A DNA stretch of 64,000 nucleotides from Ignavibacteriales bacterium UBA1304 (GCA_002307295.1 DBTY01000034.1:119328-183327); one strand, 5' to 3'; counted from the first letter of the stretch, positions 26,151 to 35,963 are shown. Notes: generated by a model not told the origin, from the sequence alone. Translations and numbers: made by a program.

Positions 26151-26703
26151 TTTTATTCTCCTTCATTAAATCCATTACCTTATTTAAGGCATGGAAATAA
26201 TTGGCTTTTAACGCCCCCGCGCTTTTGCCGGTTATCCGGGAAATTTCGTCGTAAGTCAATTCGTCAAAATTGCGGAATATAAACACTTCTCTTTGTTTTA
26301 CAGGGAGTTTTTGCAGAACTGAATTAAGCTTTTCTAATTTCTCTTTATTTTCGATATCCGTAACAATGTCTTCATTTCCGGCTATATCAATTCTGTTTTC
26401 CGAATCGTCTAAAGAAAACATATCTTTTATTTTCCTTCGATTAATAAGATTCAGACTTCTTGTTGAAGTGATTTTATATATCCATGTGTACAATGAAGAT
26501 TCGGATTTAAAATCTTTTAGCTTTTTATAAATGACGATTAATACTTCCTGAACAACTTCGTCAGCATCCAGATGATTTCCGGTCATTCTTCTTGCATGCC
26601 AATAAATTTTCTGCTGATATTTTTGAATCAGTCTGTTAAAGGCAGTTTCATTCCCGGAAATAAACTCATTTATTAGTTGTTCATCGCTTTCGCTTGTCGC
26701 CAT
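26143..26703 (-). CDS. ECF-family RNA polymerase sigma factor
   Basis: This sigma-70 factor of the extracytoplasmic function group has 186 residues. Region 2 (about 22-92) contains NRLIQKYQQKIYWHARRMTG, DADEVVQEVLIVIYKKL and SSLYTWIYKITSTRSLNLIN. Region 4 (about 125-180) contains LPVKQREVFIFRNFDELTYDEISRITGKSAGALKANY, the helix-turn-helix that reads the -35 element. The downstream overlapping gene encodes its likely anti-sigma factor. Spy-like proteins flank the pair on both sides, which suggests an envelope or metal stress response. Confidence 0.93.
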   Translation of the reverse strand: MATSESDEQLINEFISGNETAFNRLIQKYQQKIYWHARRMTGNHLDADEVVQEVLIVIYKKLKDFKSESSLYTWIYKITSTRSLNLINRRKIKDMFSLDDSENRIDIAGNEDIVTDIENKEKLEKLNSVLQKLPVKQREVFIFRNFDELTYDEISRITGKSAGALKANYFHALNKVMDLMKENKNE

Positions 26704-26749
26704 CTATAATATTCTATTTATACTCGTTTGACAGTTTAGTTTTACTTAA

Positions 26750-26773
26750 GGTTTAAATTAAACTGTTTAAACC
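26750..26773. promoter_or_regulatory. Inverted repeat in the divergent sigma-factor/Spy promoter
   Basis: GGTTTAAA and TTTAAACC form a perfect 8-bp inverted repeat with an eight-base spacer. It lies in the 123-base gap between the divergently transcribed ECF sigma gene and the Spy-like gene at 26827. It is a candidate operator. No matching regulator can be named. Confidence 0.4.
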
Positions 26774-26826
26774 TCTAATTGCTTTGCAATGTCAAATAGA
26801 CAAATTTAATAAATATGAGGCATTAA

Positions 26827-27363
26827 ATGAAAAGAATATTTGTTCTAACAGCAGCAGCATTAACATTAGCGTTTGGTTTAAGCTCGAATATATTTGCTCA
26901 ATCGCCTGCCGACGGAAACGCTCCGCAAACAGAAAAGGGAAAAGCGCATCCTCGCGAAGCTAAATTTGGCAGAGATAAATTCCGTAAAGGGAATGTTCTA
27001 CAAGAATTAAATCTTTCAGAAAAACAAAAAACCGATATCAACGCAATAAAAATTGAGAATAAAAAGAAGACCATTGATCTGAAATCTGATCTTGCTAAAA
27101 ACAAATTAGATAAAGATGAGATGATTAAATCTGGCAAGTTTGATAAAGATAAATACTTAGGTTTTATTGAAAAAGAAAATAAAATCACGAGCGATATTCG
27201 CACTAACAACGCCCAGACAAAGATAAAAATATTTGATCTTTTGGATAGCAAACAACAAGAAATTTGGTTGAAACATGCTGGCAAATTTCTTGAGTTTGGC
27301 GATAAAGCTGGCAACCTGCCCAATAAGAGATTTCCAGGTAAATTCCCTTCGGATCGGAAGTAA
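26827..27363 (+). CDS. Exported Spy/LTxxQ-like protein
   Basis: The 178-residue protein has a signal peptide (about 1-24, ending SNIFAQ). A basic mature protein follows in which VLQELNLSEKQKTDINAIKIENKKKTIDLKSDL matches the first helix of Spy-like LTxxQ proteins, and IFDLLDSKQQEIWLKHAGKF the second. Such proteins are periplasmic chaperones or metal-responsive sensors. It is transcribed away from the ECF sigma operon, which itself ends with another Spy-like gene, so it is a likely target of that sigma factor. The start follows ATGAGGCATTAA, in which GAGG is a modest ribosome binding site. Confidence 0.78.
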   Translation: MKRIFVLTAAALTLAFGLSSNIFAQSPADGNAPQTEKGKAHPREAKFGRDKFRKGNVLQELNLSEKQKTDINAIKIENKKKTIDLKSDLAKNKLDKDEMIKSGKFDKDKYLGFIEKENKITSDIRTNNAQTKIKIFDLLDSKQQEIWLKHAGKFLEFGDKAGNLPNKRFPGKFPSDRK

Positions 27364-27713
27364 GAGAAAAGCGTTAGAGCATTAAGGTATCAGTTAATTC
27401 ATCTTGCTGGATAAATAAATTAGTCTAGTAAATTTATTTATCCGGCAAAGTATACAATACTAAATGTTGTTATTCTTCTAAAAAAATAAGCTCTTACTTA
27501 GGAATTTTTTTCCACGACTCAAGTTTTCTCCTCTTTAAGCTCGCTGAAACAATAAAGGTGCGATAAGTTTTTAGATGCAAATTCGATAAGAAAATATTTT
27601 TATTGTTTTAACCTTTTTTATCTCCCATATAGTATTTAAAGCATTTTATAACAGCCATCGTTTTATGGTTAAAATTCTGTAACTTTAGCATATTCAATAT
27701 TTTATTTTTTGCA
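27364..27713. other. Intergenic region with one long hairpin
   Basis: This stretch of 350 bases lies between the Spy-like gene and the Reg_prop kinase. The only structure seen is a stem of 17 bp, TGCTGGATAAATAAATT (27405-27421) against AATTTATTTATCCGGCA (27431-27447), with a nine-base loop and one G-T pair. It probably ends the upstream transcript although no T run follows. The rest, up to the kinase start, presumably holds that gene's promoter, and I recognise no motif in it. Confidence 0.6.
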
Positions 27714-30700
27714 ATGAAACCTGGAATTAAACTTAACGCTTTTTTAATCGTAGCTTTTTTATTGTTCCCTTTTACGCTTTTACCGTTAAATAAGACTGAT
27801 ATTAACTTCAGTCTTATTTCTATAGAGCAGGGACTTTCGCAAAGCACTGTATTCAGTATTTTGCAGGATAGGCGTGGGTTTATGTGGTTTGGCGCTAACG
27901 ACGGACTTAATAAGTACGACGGTTATAAAATCACTGTCTACAAGCCAAACCCTTCTGATCCGGCCAGCTTAAGCGGCAACCGTATATTCTCCATATTTGA
28001 GGATAGCAAAGGGAACCTCTGGATAGGCACAGACGGCGGATTAAATAAATTTAACCGGGATAAGGATAATTTCACTCATTACCAGAATCAATGGAACAAC
28101 AAAAACAGTCTGCCCGATAATCACGTAACCTGCATAAGAGAAGATAAAGACGGCATTTTATGGATTGGCACTAACAGCGGATTATCAAGGTTCGACGTTA
28201 AGAAAAATATTTTTTCAACTTATAAAAAAAATCTAAGTAATAAGTATTCGCTTAGCAATAATTCTGTCTGGACAATCTTCGACGACAACGCCGGAAGCCT
28301 GTGGATAGGCACCGACAGCCTGTTAAACCGCTATGATAAAAAAGAAGGGAAATTTTACAAATATAATTTAGCCCCTAACGAACCGGATAAAGTTGCAAAG
28401 AACACTGTCTTTTCCATTTGTCAGGATAACGAAGGATACCTTTGGATTGGCACAAGAAACGGACTAAACCGTTTCAACAAAAAAAACGGCTCGTTTATCC
28501 ATTTTCAGAATAATCCAAACGATCCGCATAGTTTAAACCAGAACAACGTTTACTCGTTATTTTTTGATAATTCAAAAAACTTATGGATTGGCACTTTAGG
28601 CGGAGGTTTGAACAAACTTGTTAAGAATAATTCGTCAAAAAATAAAACTGTATATTCATTTCTTCATTATTCCAACGAGCCAAACAATCCTCAAAGCTTA
28701 AGCAATAATTACGTCTGGTCAATATACTCAGATAGAGCGGGCGCATTATGGGTAGGCACCGATATAGGGCTAAACAGATATGATCCTCAATTGGAAAAAT
28801 TTACGCTTCACAGAAACAATCCGTTTGACGCTAACAGTCTTTGCAGCAATGTTGTAACTTCAATTCTTGAAGATAAAACCGGGCTTGTCTGGATTGGCGC
28901 AAACCGGGGTCTTGATATTTACGACCCGATAAAATCGACGTACAAACATATAAAAAATATTCCCGGCAACAATTCATCGCTAAGCAATAATTATATTCGT
29001 TCAATATATGAGGATAAAAAAGGAATAATCTGGATTGGCACAAACGGCGGAGGCTTAAACAGATATGATAGAAAATCTAATAAGTTTAAAAGATATTTAT
29101 ACGACCACAATAATCCTAACAGTATTAGCGACGATAAAGTAATCTCAATTTGCGAAGATAAAAACGGAATCCTTTGGATAGGCACATTAGGAGGATTGAC
29201 TAAATTTGATCCGTCAAAAAATAAATTTACGCATTACAAAAACGATCCAGCTAATAAAAACAGCCTTAGCCATAATTACATATTTTTTGTTTATATAGAT
29301 TCCCACGAAGATCTCTGGGTAGGGACGTCAAACGGGCTAAACTTATTTGATAAAGCGCATAACAATTTTATCCGTTTTCTAACTGAGACGAATAATCCAA
29401 ACAGCCTTAGCAATAATTTAACTTTATCAATTTATGAAGATCATAAAAATAATTTATGGATCGGCACAAACGGCGGGTTGAATAAATTTATCCGCAATAA
29501 AAAACAATTTGTTCATTTCCCTTATAATGATATTTTATCTAAAAACGCCGTCTATGGAATATTAGAGGACAATTCACATAACCTTTGGTTAAGCACTATA
29601 AAGGGGCTTCTAAAATTCAATCCGGAAAATAATTCGGTAAGACGCTATACCAAAGACGACGGTTTGCAGAGCAATCAGTTTAGCACCGGAGCTTATTTCA
29701 GAAATGCAAAAGGCAAAATGTATTTTGGCGGAATTAATGGGATGAACGAGTTCCAGCCGGAAAATATTACTACAAACGAATATGTGCCCCCAATTGTATT
29801 GACTGATTTTCAGGTGTTTAACAAAAGCGTTAGTTTTGATACTCAGCCTGCCCTCGCAAAATCTGTAAACGAAACTTCTGAGATTTATTTATCGTACAAA
29901 GAGAACGTATTTTCGTTTGAGTTTGCCGCTCTTAGCTATACCCTGCCGCAGTATAATCAATACGCATATATGATGGACGGATTTGATAAAACATGGATTC
30001 AATCGGGAAACAGACGCTTTGTAACCTATACAAATCTTGACGCGGGAACTTATGTTTTCAAAATAAAGGGGGCTAATAACGACGGCGTTTGGAACGACAA
30101 AGGCATACAAATAATAATTCATATATCGCCTCCATTTTGGAAAACATGGCCGTTTATTATTTTAGTTATTTTAATAATAATTTCCGGCATAGTCTGGCTG
30201 TTCCGAAACCGGATGAAACATCTGATAGAAGTTGAAAGAATACGCTTCGATATAGCAGCCGATCTTCATGACGATCTTGGCACGCACCTTACTGAAATTT
30301 CTATGTTAAGCGATACTATTTCAAGTATTATGGATAACGACTCAAACGCCGAAAAAGAACTGGTCTTAAAAATTGGCAGTATTGCCCGAAAATTAATTGA
30401 CAGAATGAGCGATATTGTATGGCTGATTAATCCTAAGCACGACTCTCTTTATGAACTTTTTATAAAGATAAAAGACACTTACGAAGAGCTTTTAACTTAT
30501 TCAAATATATTGCTAAATTTTAATAACCTTAAAGAGCTGGAGCAGATTAAGCTTCCTATGGAATACAGGAAAAACCTTTATTTAATTTTTAAGGAAGCGA
30601 TGAATAACAGCGTAAAATACAGTTCGTGCAACAATATATGGGTTGAAGCTAACCGCGAAGGTAAATATCTTGTTATCCTTCTTCGCGACGACGGAAAAGG

Positions 30701-30836
30701 ATTTGATCCCGAAGCAGGCAGATCCGGAAACGGATTAACTAATATGAAAACAAGAGCCGAAATGTCTGGCGGAACGCTTACAATTAAAAGCGGCAGCTCA
30801 ACCGGCACAGAAATTATATTCCGAGGTAAAATTTAA
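27714..30836 (+). CDS. Reg_prop two-propeller sensor histidine kinase
   Basis: The 1040-residue membrane sensor has an N-terminal signal or anchor (about 5-24). Fourteen Reg_prop repeats follow (each close to G-x-L-W-I-G-T-x-x-G-L-N-x-F-D, about residues 50-670), enough for two seven-bladed propellers. A Y_Y_Y domain (about 735-810), one membrane helix (about 815-835) and a HisKA_3 dimerisation domain with H852 in DLHDDLG come next. The HATPase (LRDDGKGF, GNGLTNM) ends the protein. Unlike Bacteroides hybrid systems it has no receiver or AraC domain of its own. The regulator lies two bases downstream. The ligand is unknown; related sensors often detect oligosaccharides. Confidence 0.94.
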   Translation: MKPGIKLNAFLIVAFLLFPFTLLPLNKTDINFSLISIEQGLSQSTVFSILQDRRGFMWFGANDGLNKYDGYKITVYKPNPSDPASLSGNRIFSIFEDSKGNLWIGTDGGLNKFNRDKDNFTHYQNQWNNKNSLPDNHVTCIREDKDGILWIGTNSGLSRFDVKKNIFSTYKKNLSNKYSLSNNSVWTIFDDNAGSLWIGTDSLLNRYDKKEGKFYKYNLAPNEPDKVAKNTVFSICQDNEGYLWIGTRNGLNRFNKKNGSFIHFQNNPNDPHSLNQNNVYSLFFDNSKNLWIGTLGGGLNKLVKNNSSKNKTVYSFLHYSNEPNNPQSLSNNYVWSIYSDRAGALWVGTDIGLNRYDPQLEKFTLHRNNPFDANSLCSNVVTSILEDKTGLVWIGANRGLDIYDPIKSTYKHIKNIPGNNSSLSNNYIRSIYEDKKGIIWIGTNGGGLNRYDRKSNKFKRYLYDHNNPNSISDDKVISICEDKNGILWIGTLGGLTKFDPSKNKFTHYKNDPANKNSLSHNYIFFVYIDSHEDLWVGTSNGLNLFDKAHNNFIRFLTETNNPNSLSNNLTLSIYEDHKNNLWIGTNGGLNKFIRNKKQFVHFPYNDILSKNAVYGILEDNSHNLWLSTIKGLLKFNPENNSVRRYTKDDGLQSNQFSTGAYFRNAKGKMYFGGINGMNEFQPENITTNEYVPPIVLTDFQVFNKSVSFDTQPALAKSVNETSEIYLSYKENVFSFEFAALSYTLPQYNQYAYMMDGFDKTWIQSGNRRFVTYTNLDAGTYVFKIKGANNDGVWNDKGIQIIIHISPPFWKTWPFIILVILIIISGIVWLFRNRMKHLIEVERIRFDIAADLHDDLGTHLTEISMLSDTISSIMDNDSNAEKELVLKIGSIARKLIDRMSDIVWLINPKHDSLYELFIKIKDTYEELLTYSNILLNFNNLKELEQIKLPMEYRKNLYLIFKEAMNNSVKYSSCNNIWVEANREGKYLVILLRDDGKGFDPEAGRSGNGLTNMKTRAEMSGGTLTIKSGSSTGTEIIFRGKI

Positions 30837-30838
30837 TT

Positions 30839-31474
30839 ATGATTAACGTTGCTATAGTAGAAGACAATAAAATTATAAATCAGACTCTTGAAACGCTGCT
30901 GAATAATTCAAAAGGTTTCAAATGCGCCGGAGGCTTTTTTAGCTGCGAGTCTTTCCTCGATAAGATACAAACGCTGAATAGTATTGACGTTATCCTTATG
31001 GATATAAAGCTGCCCGGAATGAACGGAATTGAAGGGACAAAAAAAATAAAACAAATTTTACCTGACGTTAACATTTTAATGCTGACGATATACGAGGAGA
31101 ACGATTTAATATTTGACGCTTTATGTTCAGGCGCATGCGGATATTTGGTAAAGAAAACCAGGCCGGATAAGCTTCTTGAAGCGATTAAAGAAGCTAAAGA
31201 AGGAGGCGCGCCAATGAGCTCCAACATAGCGCGTAAAGTAATTGGTTATTTTCAGAGCAATAAGATGAACGCTTCCGACGCGGCATTCTTAACTCAGCGC
31301 GAACAGGAAATTCTTAAAGAATTATCTACCGGAAATACTTACTATGCAATCGCGATGAACTTAAGCATCACAAGCGACACGGTTAGATTCCATATTAAGA
31401 ATATCTACAAAAAATTGCATGTGCACTCGCAGGCAGAAGCAATTGCAGAGGCAATGAGAAAAGGACTTATTTAA
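30839..31474 (+). CDS. NarL/FixJ-type response regulator
   Basis: A 211-residue regulator with a receiver domain (1-120; E8/D9, D55 in LMDIKLPG, T in LMLTIYEE, K in LVKKTRP). A LuxR-type helix-turn-helix (about 145-208) begins LTQREQEILKELSTGNTYYAIAMNLSITSDTVRFHIKNIYKKL. Starting two bases after the Reg_prop kinase, it is almost certainly that kinase's partner. The HisKA_3 kinase type pairs with NarL-type regulators as a rule. Targets are not evident from the neighbourhood. Confidence 0.95.
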   Translation: MINVAIVEDNKIINQTLETLLNNSKGFKCAGGFFSCESFLDKIQTLNSIDVILMDIKLPGMNGIEGTKKIKQILPDVNILMLTIYEENDLIFDALCSGACGYLVKKTRPDKLLEAIKEAKEGGAPMSSNIARKVIGYFQSNKMNASDAAFLTQREQEILKELSTGNTYYAIAMNLSITSDTVRFHIKNIYKKLHVHSQAEAIAEAMRKGLI

Positions 31475-31491
31475 TTTTTTAGGTAGTTATT

Positions 31492-32010
31492 ATGACAGCT
31501 TATGAAATAATTAACGGAGACATAACAAAGCTTGCAGTAAACGCAATTGTGAACGCCGCTAATACTTCCCTGCTTGGCGGAGGAGGCGTAGACGGCGCTA
31601 TTCATCGCGCGGCAGGACCGCAATTGCTCGCCGAGTGCAGAACGCTTAACGGCTGCAAAACCGGAGAAGCTAAAATTACTAAAGGCTACAACCTCCCCGC
31701 TAAATACGTTATTCATACTGCCGGACCTGTATGGCATGGCGGTTCTCATAACGAACCTGAGCTGCTAAAAAACTGTTATAAAAATTCGCTGGAGTTAGCG
31801 GTTAAGAATAATCTTAAATCAATCGCCTTCCCTTCAATCAGTACGGGCGTATATGGCTATCCAATAAATCTTGCTTCAAAAATTGCAATGACTACTACGT
31901 CTGATTTTTTAAAAAACGACTCGATTATTGAGAAGGTTATTTTTGTTTGCTTTGGCGAAGCAGATTATTTAGTCTATCAGAAAACGCTTAAAGAAAAGCT
32001 TGATATTTAA
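31492..32010 (+). CDS. Macrodomain O-acetyl-ADP-ribose deacetylase-like protein
   Basis: The 172 residues are taken up by a single macrodomain of the YmdB/MacroD type. Binding motifs NAIVNAANTSLLGGGGVDGAIHRAAG (22-47) and FPSISTGVYGYP (phosphate loop) are intact. It probably removes O-acetyl-ADP-ribose or mono-ADP-ribose from proteins or nucleic acids. It lies 17 bases after the NarL-type regulator on the same strand and converges with kdpE, leaving only three bases between stops. No ADP-ribosyltransferase gene is adjacent. Confidence 0.9.
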   Translation: MTAYEIINGDITKLAVNAIVNAANTSLLGGGGVDGAIHRAAGPQLLAECRTLNGCKTGEAKITKGYNLPAKYVIHTAGPVWHGGSHNEPELLKNCYKNSLELAVKNNLKSIAFPSISTGVYGYPINLASKIAMTTTSDFLKNDSIIEKVIFVCFGEADYLVYQKTLKEKLDI

Positions 32011-32013
32011 TTC

Positions 32014-32709
32014 TTATTTTTCTTTCTGGTAAACCATTCTGTAACCGACGCCAGATTCTGTTTTGATAAACTTAGGATCGGAAGGATCGTCTTCAATCTT
32101 CTTACGCAATTGCCCTATAAACACGCGCAGGTATTGCACTTGTTCTGAATATGCGGAGCCCCATATTTCTTTAAGAATTAAATTATGCGTCAAAACTTTC
32201 CCGATATTCTTTATAAACAAAATCATTAGCGAATACTCGGTAAGAGTCAGTTTAATTTCGATATCGTTTTTTGTAACAATATGGGAGATCAAATCAATTT
32301 TGATAGTTCCATTATTAATTACATTGCTCTCCTGAACCTGCATAGAACGCCTTAAATTAGCGCGTATGCGCGCTAACAGCTCTGCGGAGTTAAACGGTTT
32401 AGTAAGATAGTCGTCCGCTCCGGATTCAAGAGCCGAGACAATATCTTCTTCAGAATTTCTGACAGAAAGAACAATAACGGGAGCGGTATTCCAGGATCTT
32501 ATCTCCTTTAACACCGCCAAACCGTTTATATCAGGGAGTCCAAGATCTAATATAATTAATTCCGGATGATAAGACGCCGCATGAACAATGCCTGTATTTC
32601 CATTTTCCGCTTCAATAATTTTATAACCTTTGGATTCAAGCGTAATGCGGAGTATTTTTCTAATCTGGCTTTCGTCGTCAATAACTAATATAACAGGTTT
32701 AATTTCCAT
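32014..32709 (-). CDS. kdpE: KdpE response regulator
   Basis: This OmpR/PhoB-type regulator has 231 residues. The receiver has D11/D12, D55 (ILDLGLPD), and LTKPFN with the conserved lysine. The winged helix domain (about 128-228) ends in QLRKKIEDDPSDPKFIKTESGVGYRM. It is the last gene of kdpFABCDE and, when phosphorylated by KdpD, should activate the kdp promoter under low potassium or osmotic stress. Tandem 11-bp repeats upstream of kdpF (39988-40022) are its likely sites. Confidence 0.93.
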   Translation of the reverse strand: MEIKPVILVIDDESQIRKILRITLESKGYKIIEAENGNTGIVHAASYHPELIILDLGLPDINGLAVLKEIRSWNTAPVIVLSVRNSEEDIVSALESGADDYLTKPFNSAELLARIRANLRRSMQVQESNVINNGTIKIDLISHIVTKNDIEIKLTLTEYSLMILFIKNIGKVLTHNLILKEIWGSAYSEQVQYLRVFIGQLRKKIEDDPSDPKFIKTESGVGYRMVYQKEK

Positions 32710-32733
32710 AATTCCAAACTTAAAATTACATTA

Positions 32734-35391
32734 TTACTGAATAATAGGAATTTTAATAATAAAAAGCGCGCCTTTATCTTTTTTATTTGTAGCGGTAATA
32801 TAACCGTTATGCGCTTCAACAAAACCTTTGGCAATAGATAAACCCAACCCTGTTCCGCCTGTCTTTGTTCCGGGAACTCTATAAAATTTCTGAAACAATT
32901 TGTCCAGCGCTTCTTCCGGAAAACCGCCGCCGTTGTCTGATATTTCGATAGCGCAGTATTTGCCTTCTTTATGCGCAACGAAACTAATTTCGCTCCCTTT
33001 GGGAGTATATATAATACAATTATGTACTATGTTTATAAGAGATTGTTCCAGCAATGCAAAATCAAACTTAAAAAGCAATTCGCCTGGTTCAATTTTGGTT
33101 ATGATAGTATGATCGGCGGCTTCCTGTTTTAATCTTTCAACAACGTCGTTCATTAAGTCGGCAATATCGTTCCATTCTAATTTAAGTTTCAATTGCCCGG
33201 ATTCAAGCCGCGTCATATCTAAAAGATTTTCGACTAAACGGTTCAGCCTTTCCGCCGCAATATTAATTTCCGCGCTTAAGTTTTGCTTCATATTATTATC
33301 GTCAAGAACCGAATCGCTCAATAAAGTTGTAACCGCGCCAATAATAGTTGTAATAGGCGTCTTAAGCTCGTGAGAAAGCGAGCTATACAAGGTTTTATAA
33401 AGCTTTTCCTGTTCAGAAATAATAAGAGATTTTTTTGCAATTTTATTAAGGAACTCTCTTTCGGCAGTAGTGGTAATCTGCGATACAAAAGCCTCCAGAA
33501 GCGTAGCCTGTTCAAAACTGATCTGCTCCCCTTCTTTTATTTTTATTGCAATCACGCCAATAGTAGAGCGCGAGCCAATTAATGGGATGAACTGAATATC
33601 TGTAAGAGGAAGCGTATTGGTGAACTTTCCGGCTTTCTGCCCGTTAGAAAAACACCATTGCGCAATATTCCATTCTTTATCGTCAATATTAAAAGTACTT
33701 GCAGGATGCGGAGTAGGATGAAGCTTATCCGCATCATTAACAAAAATAATAAGAGCTTCCACGTCAAATATTTTTTTAATATTCTGCACTGCAACTTCAG
33801 CGACGTTATTAATTCCATTGGCTCCGGCCAATTGTTTGGAAAGAATATATAAGGCGTTTGTTCTTTGTTCTCTTTGTCTGACAAGCTTTTCCTTAGCTCT
33901 TACTTTGGCCGTAAGAACGCCGTTGACAATTGCGACAATAAAAAACATAAAAAACGTCAATATGTCTTCCGGCTTTGCTATATGGAAAGTCATCCTTGGC
34001 GGGATGAAAAAATAATTCCAGCTTAACGCGCTTATAAAAGCCGCAAAAATAATTGGACCTCTGCCAAACCCTAACAGAGGCATTAACAAAATAACAAAAA
34101 GCAAAATCAGCGAAACAATCTGGTAACCTATCTGATCCTGCGCAAAAAAAGACAAAAACGAGATAAATGCAATTATAGCCAAAGAAAGAAGATATTGCTT
34201 TATACCGGATTGAGAGATTATTGAAAATCTATTAATCTTCTTCTCTTCACTTTTATTTTCTCCTCCTACAATATAAACGTCAATATCGCCAGTATCCTTT
34301 AATAAGCTGTTCAACAAACTCCGTTTATAAAATATGCCGCTTTTCCGCGACTTCCCTATAATTATTTGTGTGACGTTATTTTCTTTTGCTACGCGTATAA
34401 GAGCTTTTTCAATTTCCGGATCGCTTGTTGTAACTATCTCAGCGCCTAATTCTTCTGCAAGATCGAAATTTTTTGATAATATATCCTTATTTTCTTCATA
34501 TACTTTAGGATCAGTTTCTACATAAACTGCTATCCAGGATGCCTCCATAGTATAAGCTAATCTTTTAGTCCATCTGATTAATTCATAAGAGTGAGGACTT
34601 GGACTAATTGCTACCATAAGACGTTGCCCGGTTTTCCAGGTGGCGGAAATATCTTTATCTATCCTGTAATTACGAAGCTGGTAATCTACGCGCTCAGCAG
34701 TAAGACGCAGAGACATTTCGCGCAGAGCAGTAAGATTCCCTTTCCGGAAAAAGTTCTGCTTTGCCTGAAGAGACCTTTCCGGTAGATAGACTTTCCCTTC
34801 TGAAAGTCTATCTAATAATTCGTCTGTTGTAATATCCACAAGCTCAATATCGTCCGCTTTTTCAAATATGGAATCAGGAACAGTTTCCCGTATTTTAGCT
34901 CCGGTTATTTGAGTGACAGTATCGGAGCGGCTTTCAAGATGCTGAATGTTAAGCGTCGTATAAACAGTAATACCGTTGTTCAGTATTTCCAATACGTCCT
35001 GATAGCGCTTAAGATGACGACTGCCGGGAATATTAGTATGGGCAAGTTCGTCAATAAGAACGATTTTCGGTTTTCGTTGAATTATTCCGTCAATGTCCAT
35101 TTCCTCAAAAACCGAATCGCGATATTCAATTTTTCTTAACGGAATATTTTCCAACCCTGCAACTAAAGCCTCAGTCTCTTCCCGCTTATGAGTTTCCACA
35201 ACTCCTATAACAATATCGAGTCCGTCTTTTTTTGCCTTATGACCAGCCTGTAACATTGAATATGTTTTACCAACGCCGGCGCACATTCCAAAAAAGATTT
35301 TTAACTTCCCTTGTCTGCTTTTTTCCTCATCTTTTTTCAATGATTCAAGAAGCTTATCCGGGTCAAGTCTGTTTTCTTCGTTATCGCTCAT
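32734..35391 (-). CDS. kdpD: Potassium sensor histidine kinase KdpD
   Basis: Full-length KdpD, 885 residues. The N-terminal KdpD domain carries Walker A GMCAGVGKT (35-43) and LIDELAHTN. A Usp-like domain (about 250-370) follows, with four close membrane segments at about 395-495. A GAF-like region comes before the dimerisation helix with H674 in SLSHELKTP, and the ATPase has ISDNGGGFPEE and GTGLGLSIAKGF. It senses potassium and turgor and phosphorylates KdpE. Its start overlaps the kdpC stop by four bases. Confidence 0.97.
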   Translation of the reverse strand: MSDNEENRLDPDKLLESLKKDEEKSRQGKLKIFFGMCAGVGKTYSMLQAGHKAKKDGLDIVIGVVETHKREETEALVAGLENIPLRKIEYRDSVFEEMDIDGIIQRKPKIVLIDELAHTNIPGSRHLKRYQDVLEILNNGITVYTTLNIQHLESRSDTVTQITGAKIRETVPDSIFEKADDIELVDITTDELLDRLSEGKVYLPERSLQAKQNFFRKGNLTALREMSLRLTAERVDYQLRNYRIDKDISATWKTGQRLMVAISPSPHSYELIRWTKRLAYTMEASWIAVYVETDPKVYEENKDILSKNFDLAEELGAEIVTTSDPEIEKALIRVAKENNVTQIIIGKSRKSGIFYKRSLLNSLLKDTGDIDVYIVGGENKSEEKKINRFSIISQSGIKQYLLSLAIIAFISFLSFFAQDQIGYQIVSLILLFVILLMPLLGFGRGPIIFAAFISALSWNYFFIPPRMTFHIAKPEDILTFFMFFIVAIVNGVLTAKVRAKEKLVRQREQRTNALYILSKQLAGANGINNVAEVAVQNIKKIFDVEALIIFVNDADKLHPTPHPASTFNIDDKEWNIAQWCFSNGQKAGKFTNTLPLTDIQFIPLIGSRSTIGVIAIKIKEGEQISFEQATLLEAFVSQITTTAEREFLNKIAKKSLIISEQEKLYKTLYSSLSHELKTPITTIIGAVTTLLSDSVLDDNNMKQNLSAEINIAAERLNRLVENLLDMTRLESGQLKLKLEWNDIADLMNDVVERLKQEAADHTIITKIEPGELLFKFDFALLEQSLINIVHNCIIYTPKGSEISFVAHKEGKYCAIEISDNGGGFPEEALDKLFQKFYRVPGTKTGGTGLGLSIAKGFVEAHNGYITATNKKDKGALFIIKIPIIQ

Positions 35392-35963
35392 TTAATTTTA
35401 TCTAATTCTATGTTCAATGATAAAACGTTAATTTTTTCTTCGCCTAAGAATCCAAATTGCGGGCATTCAGTTTGGTTTTTAATCAAATCAGCAAGAGCCG
35501 CTTTTTGATTATCGTTAAAATTCCTAGCCTTAGCAATTCTTGTAACTTCCAGATAAGCCGAAGCCGGAGTAATATCCGGATCGACGCCGCTGCCGGACGC
35601 AAATAGAGCATCGTTCGGAACAATAGCGTTCGCGTTCATATTATTTCTATTTATAAATATTTTTCTTCTTGTATTAACAGTATCCAAAAGCGCTTTGCTT
35701 GTCGGTCCTAAATTGCTTCCGCCAGACGGAAGCGGATTGTAGTCGATTGCCGAAGGTCTCGACCAAAAATATTTATCGCTTGTAAATTTCTGTCCAATTA
35801 GCGCCGAACCGACAGCTTTTCCGTCTTTATAAACAATACTTCCGTCCGCCTTTTCATAAAACATTGTTTTTGCAATTACAGTAATAAACAGCGGATATAT
35901 TACTCCCGTTATTATTGTCAACAATAATAACGCCTTTAGTGATGATAACCATATATTTTTCAT
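35388..35963 (-). CDS. kdpC: Potassium-transporting ATPase subunit KdpC
   Basis: The protein has 191 residues, close to the usual 190. One N-terminal membrane helix (about 8-30) carries TGVIYPLFITVIA. The periplasmic part contains GSALIGQKFTSDKYFWSRPSA and the signature NPLPSGGSNLGPTS, then DALFASGSGVDPDITPASA near the end. KdpC sits on the KdpA-KdpB complex and is needed for high-affinity transport. It lies between kdpB and kdpD in the same operon. Confidence 0.97.
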   Translation of the reverse strand: MKNIWLSSLKALLLLTIITGVIYPLFITVIAKTMFYEKADGSIVYKDGKAVGSALIGQKFTSDKYFWSRPSAIDYNPLPSGGSNLGPTSKALLDTVNTRRKIFINRNNMNANAIVPNDALFASGSGVDPDITPASAYLEVTRIAKARNFNDNQKAALADLIKNQTECPQFGFLGEEKINVLSLNIELDKIK

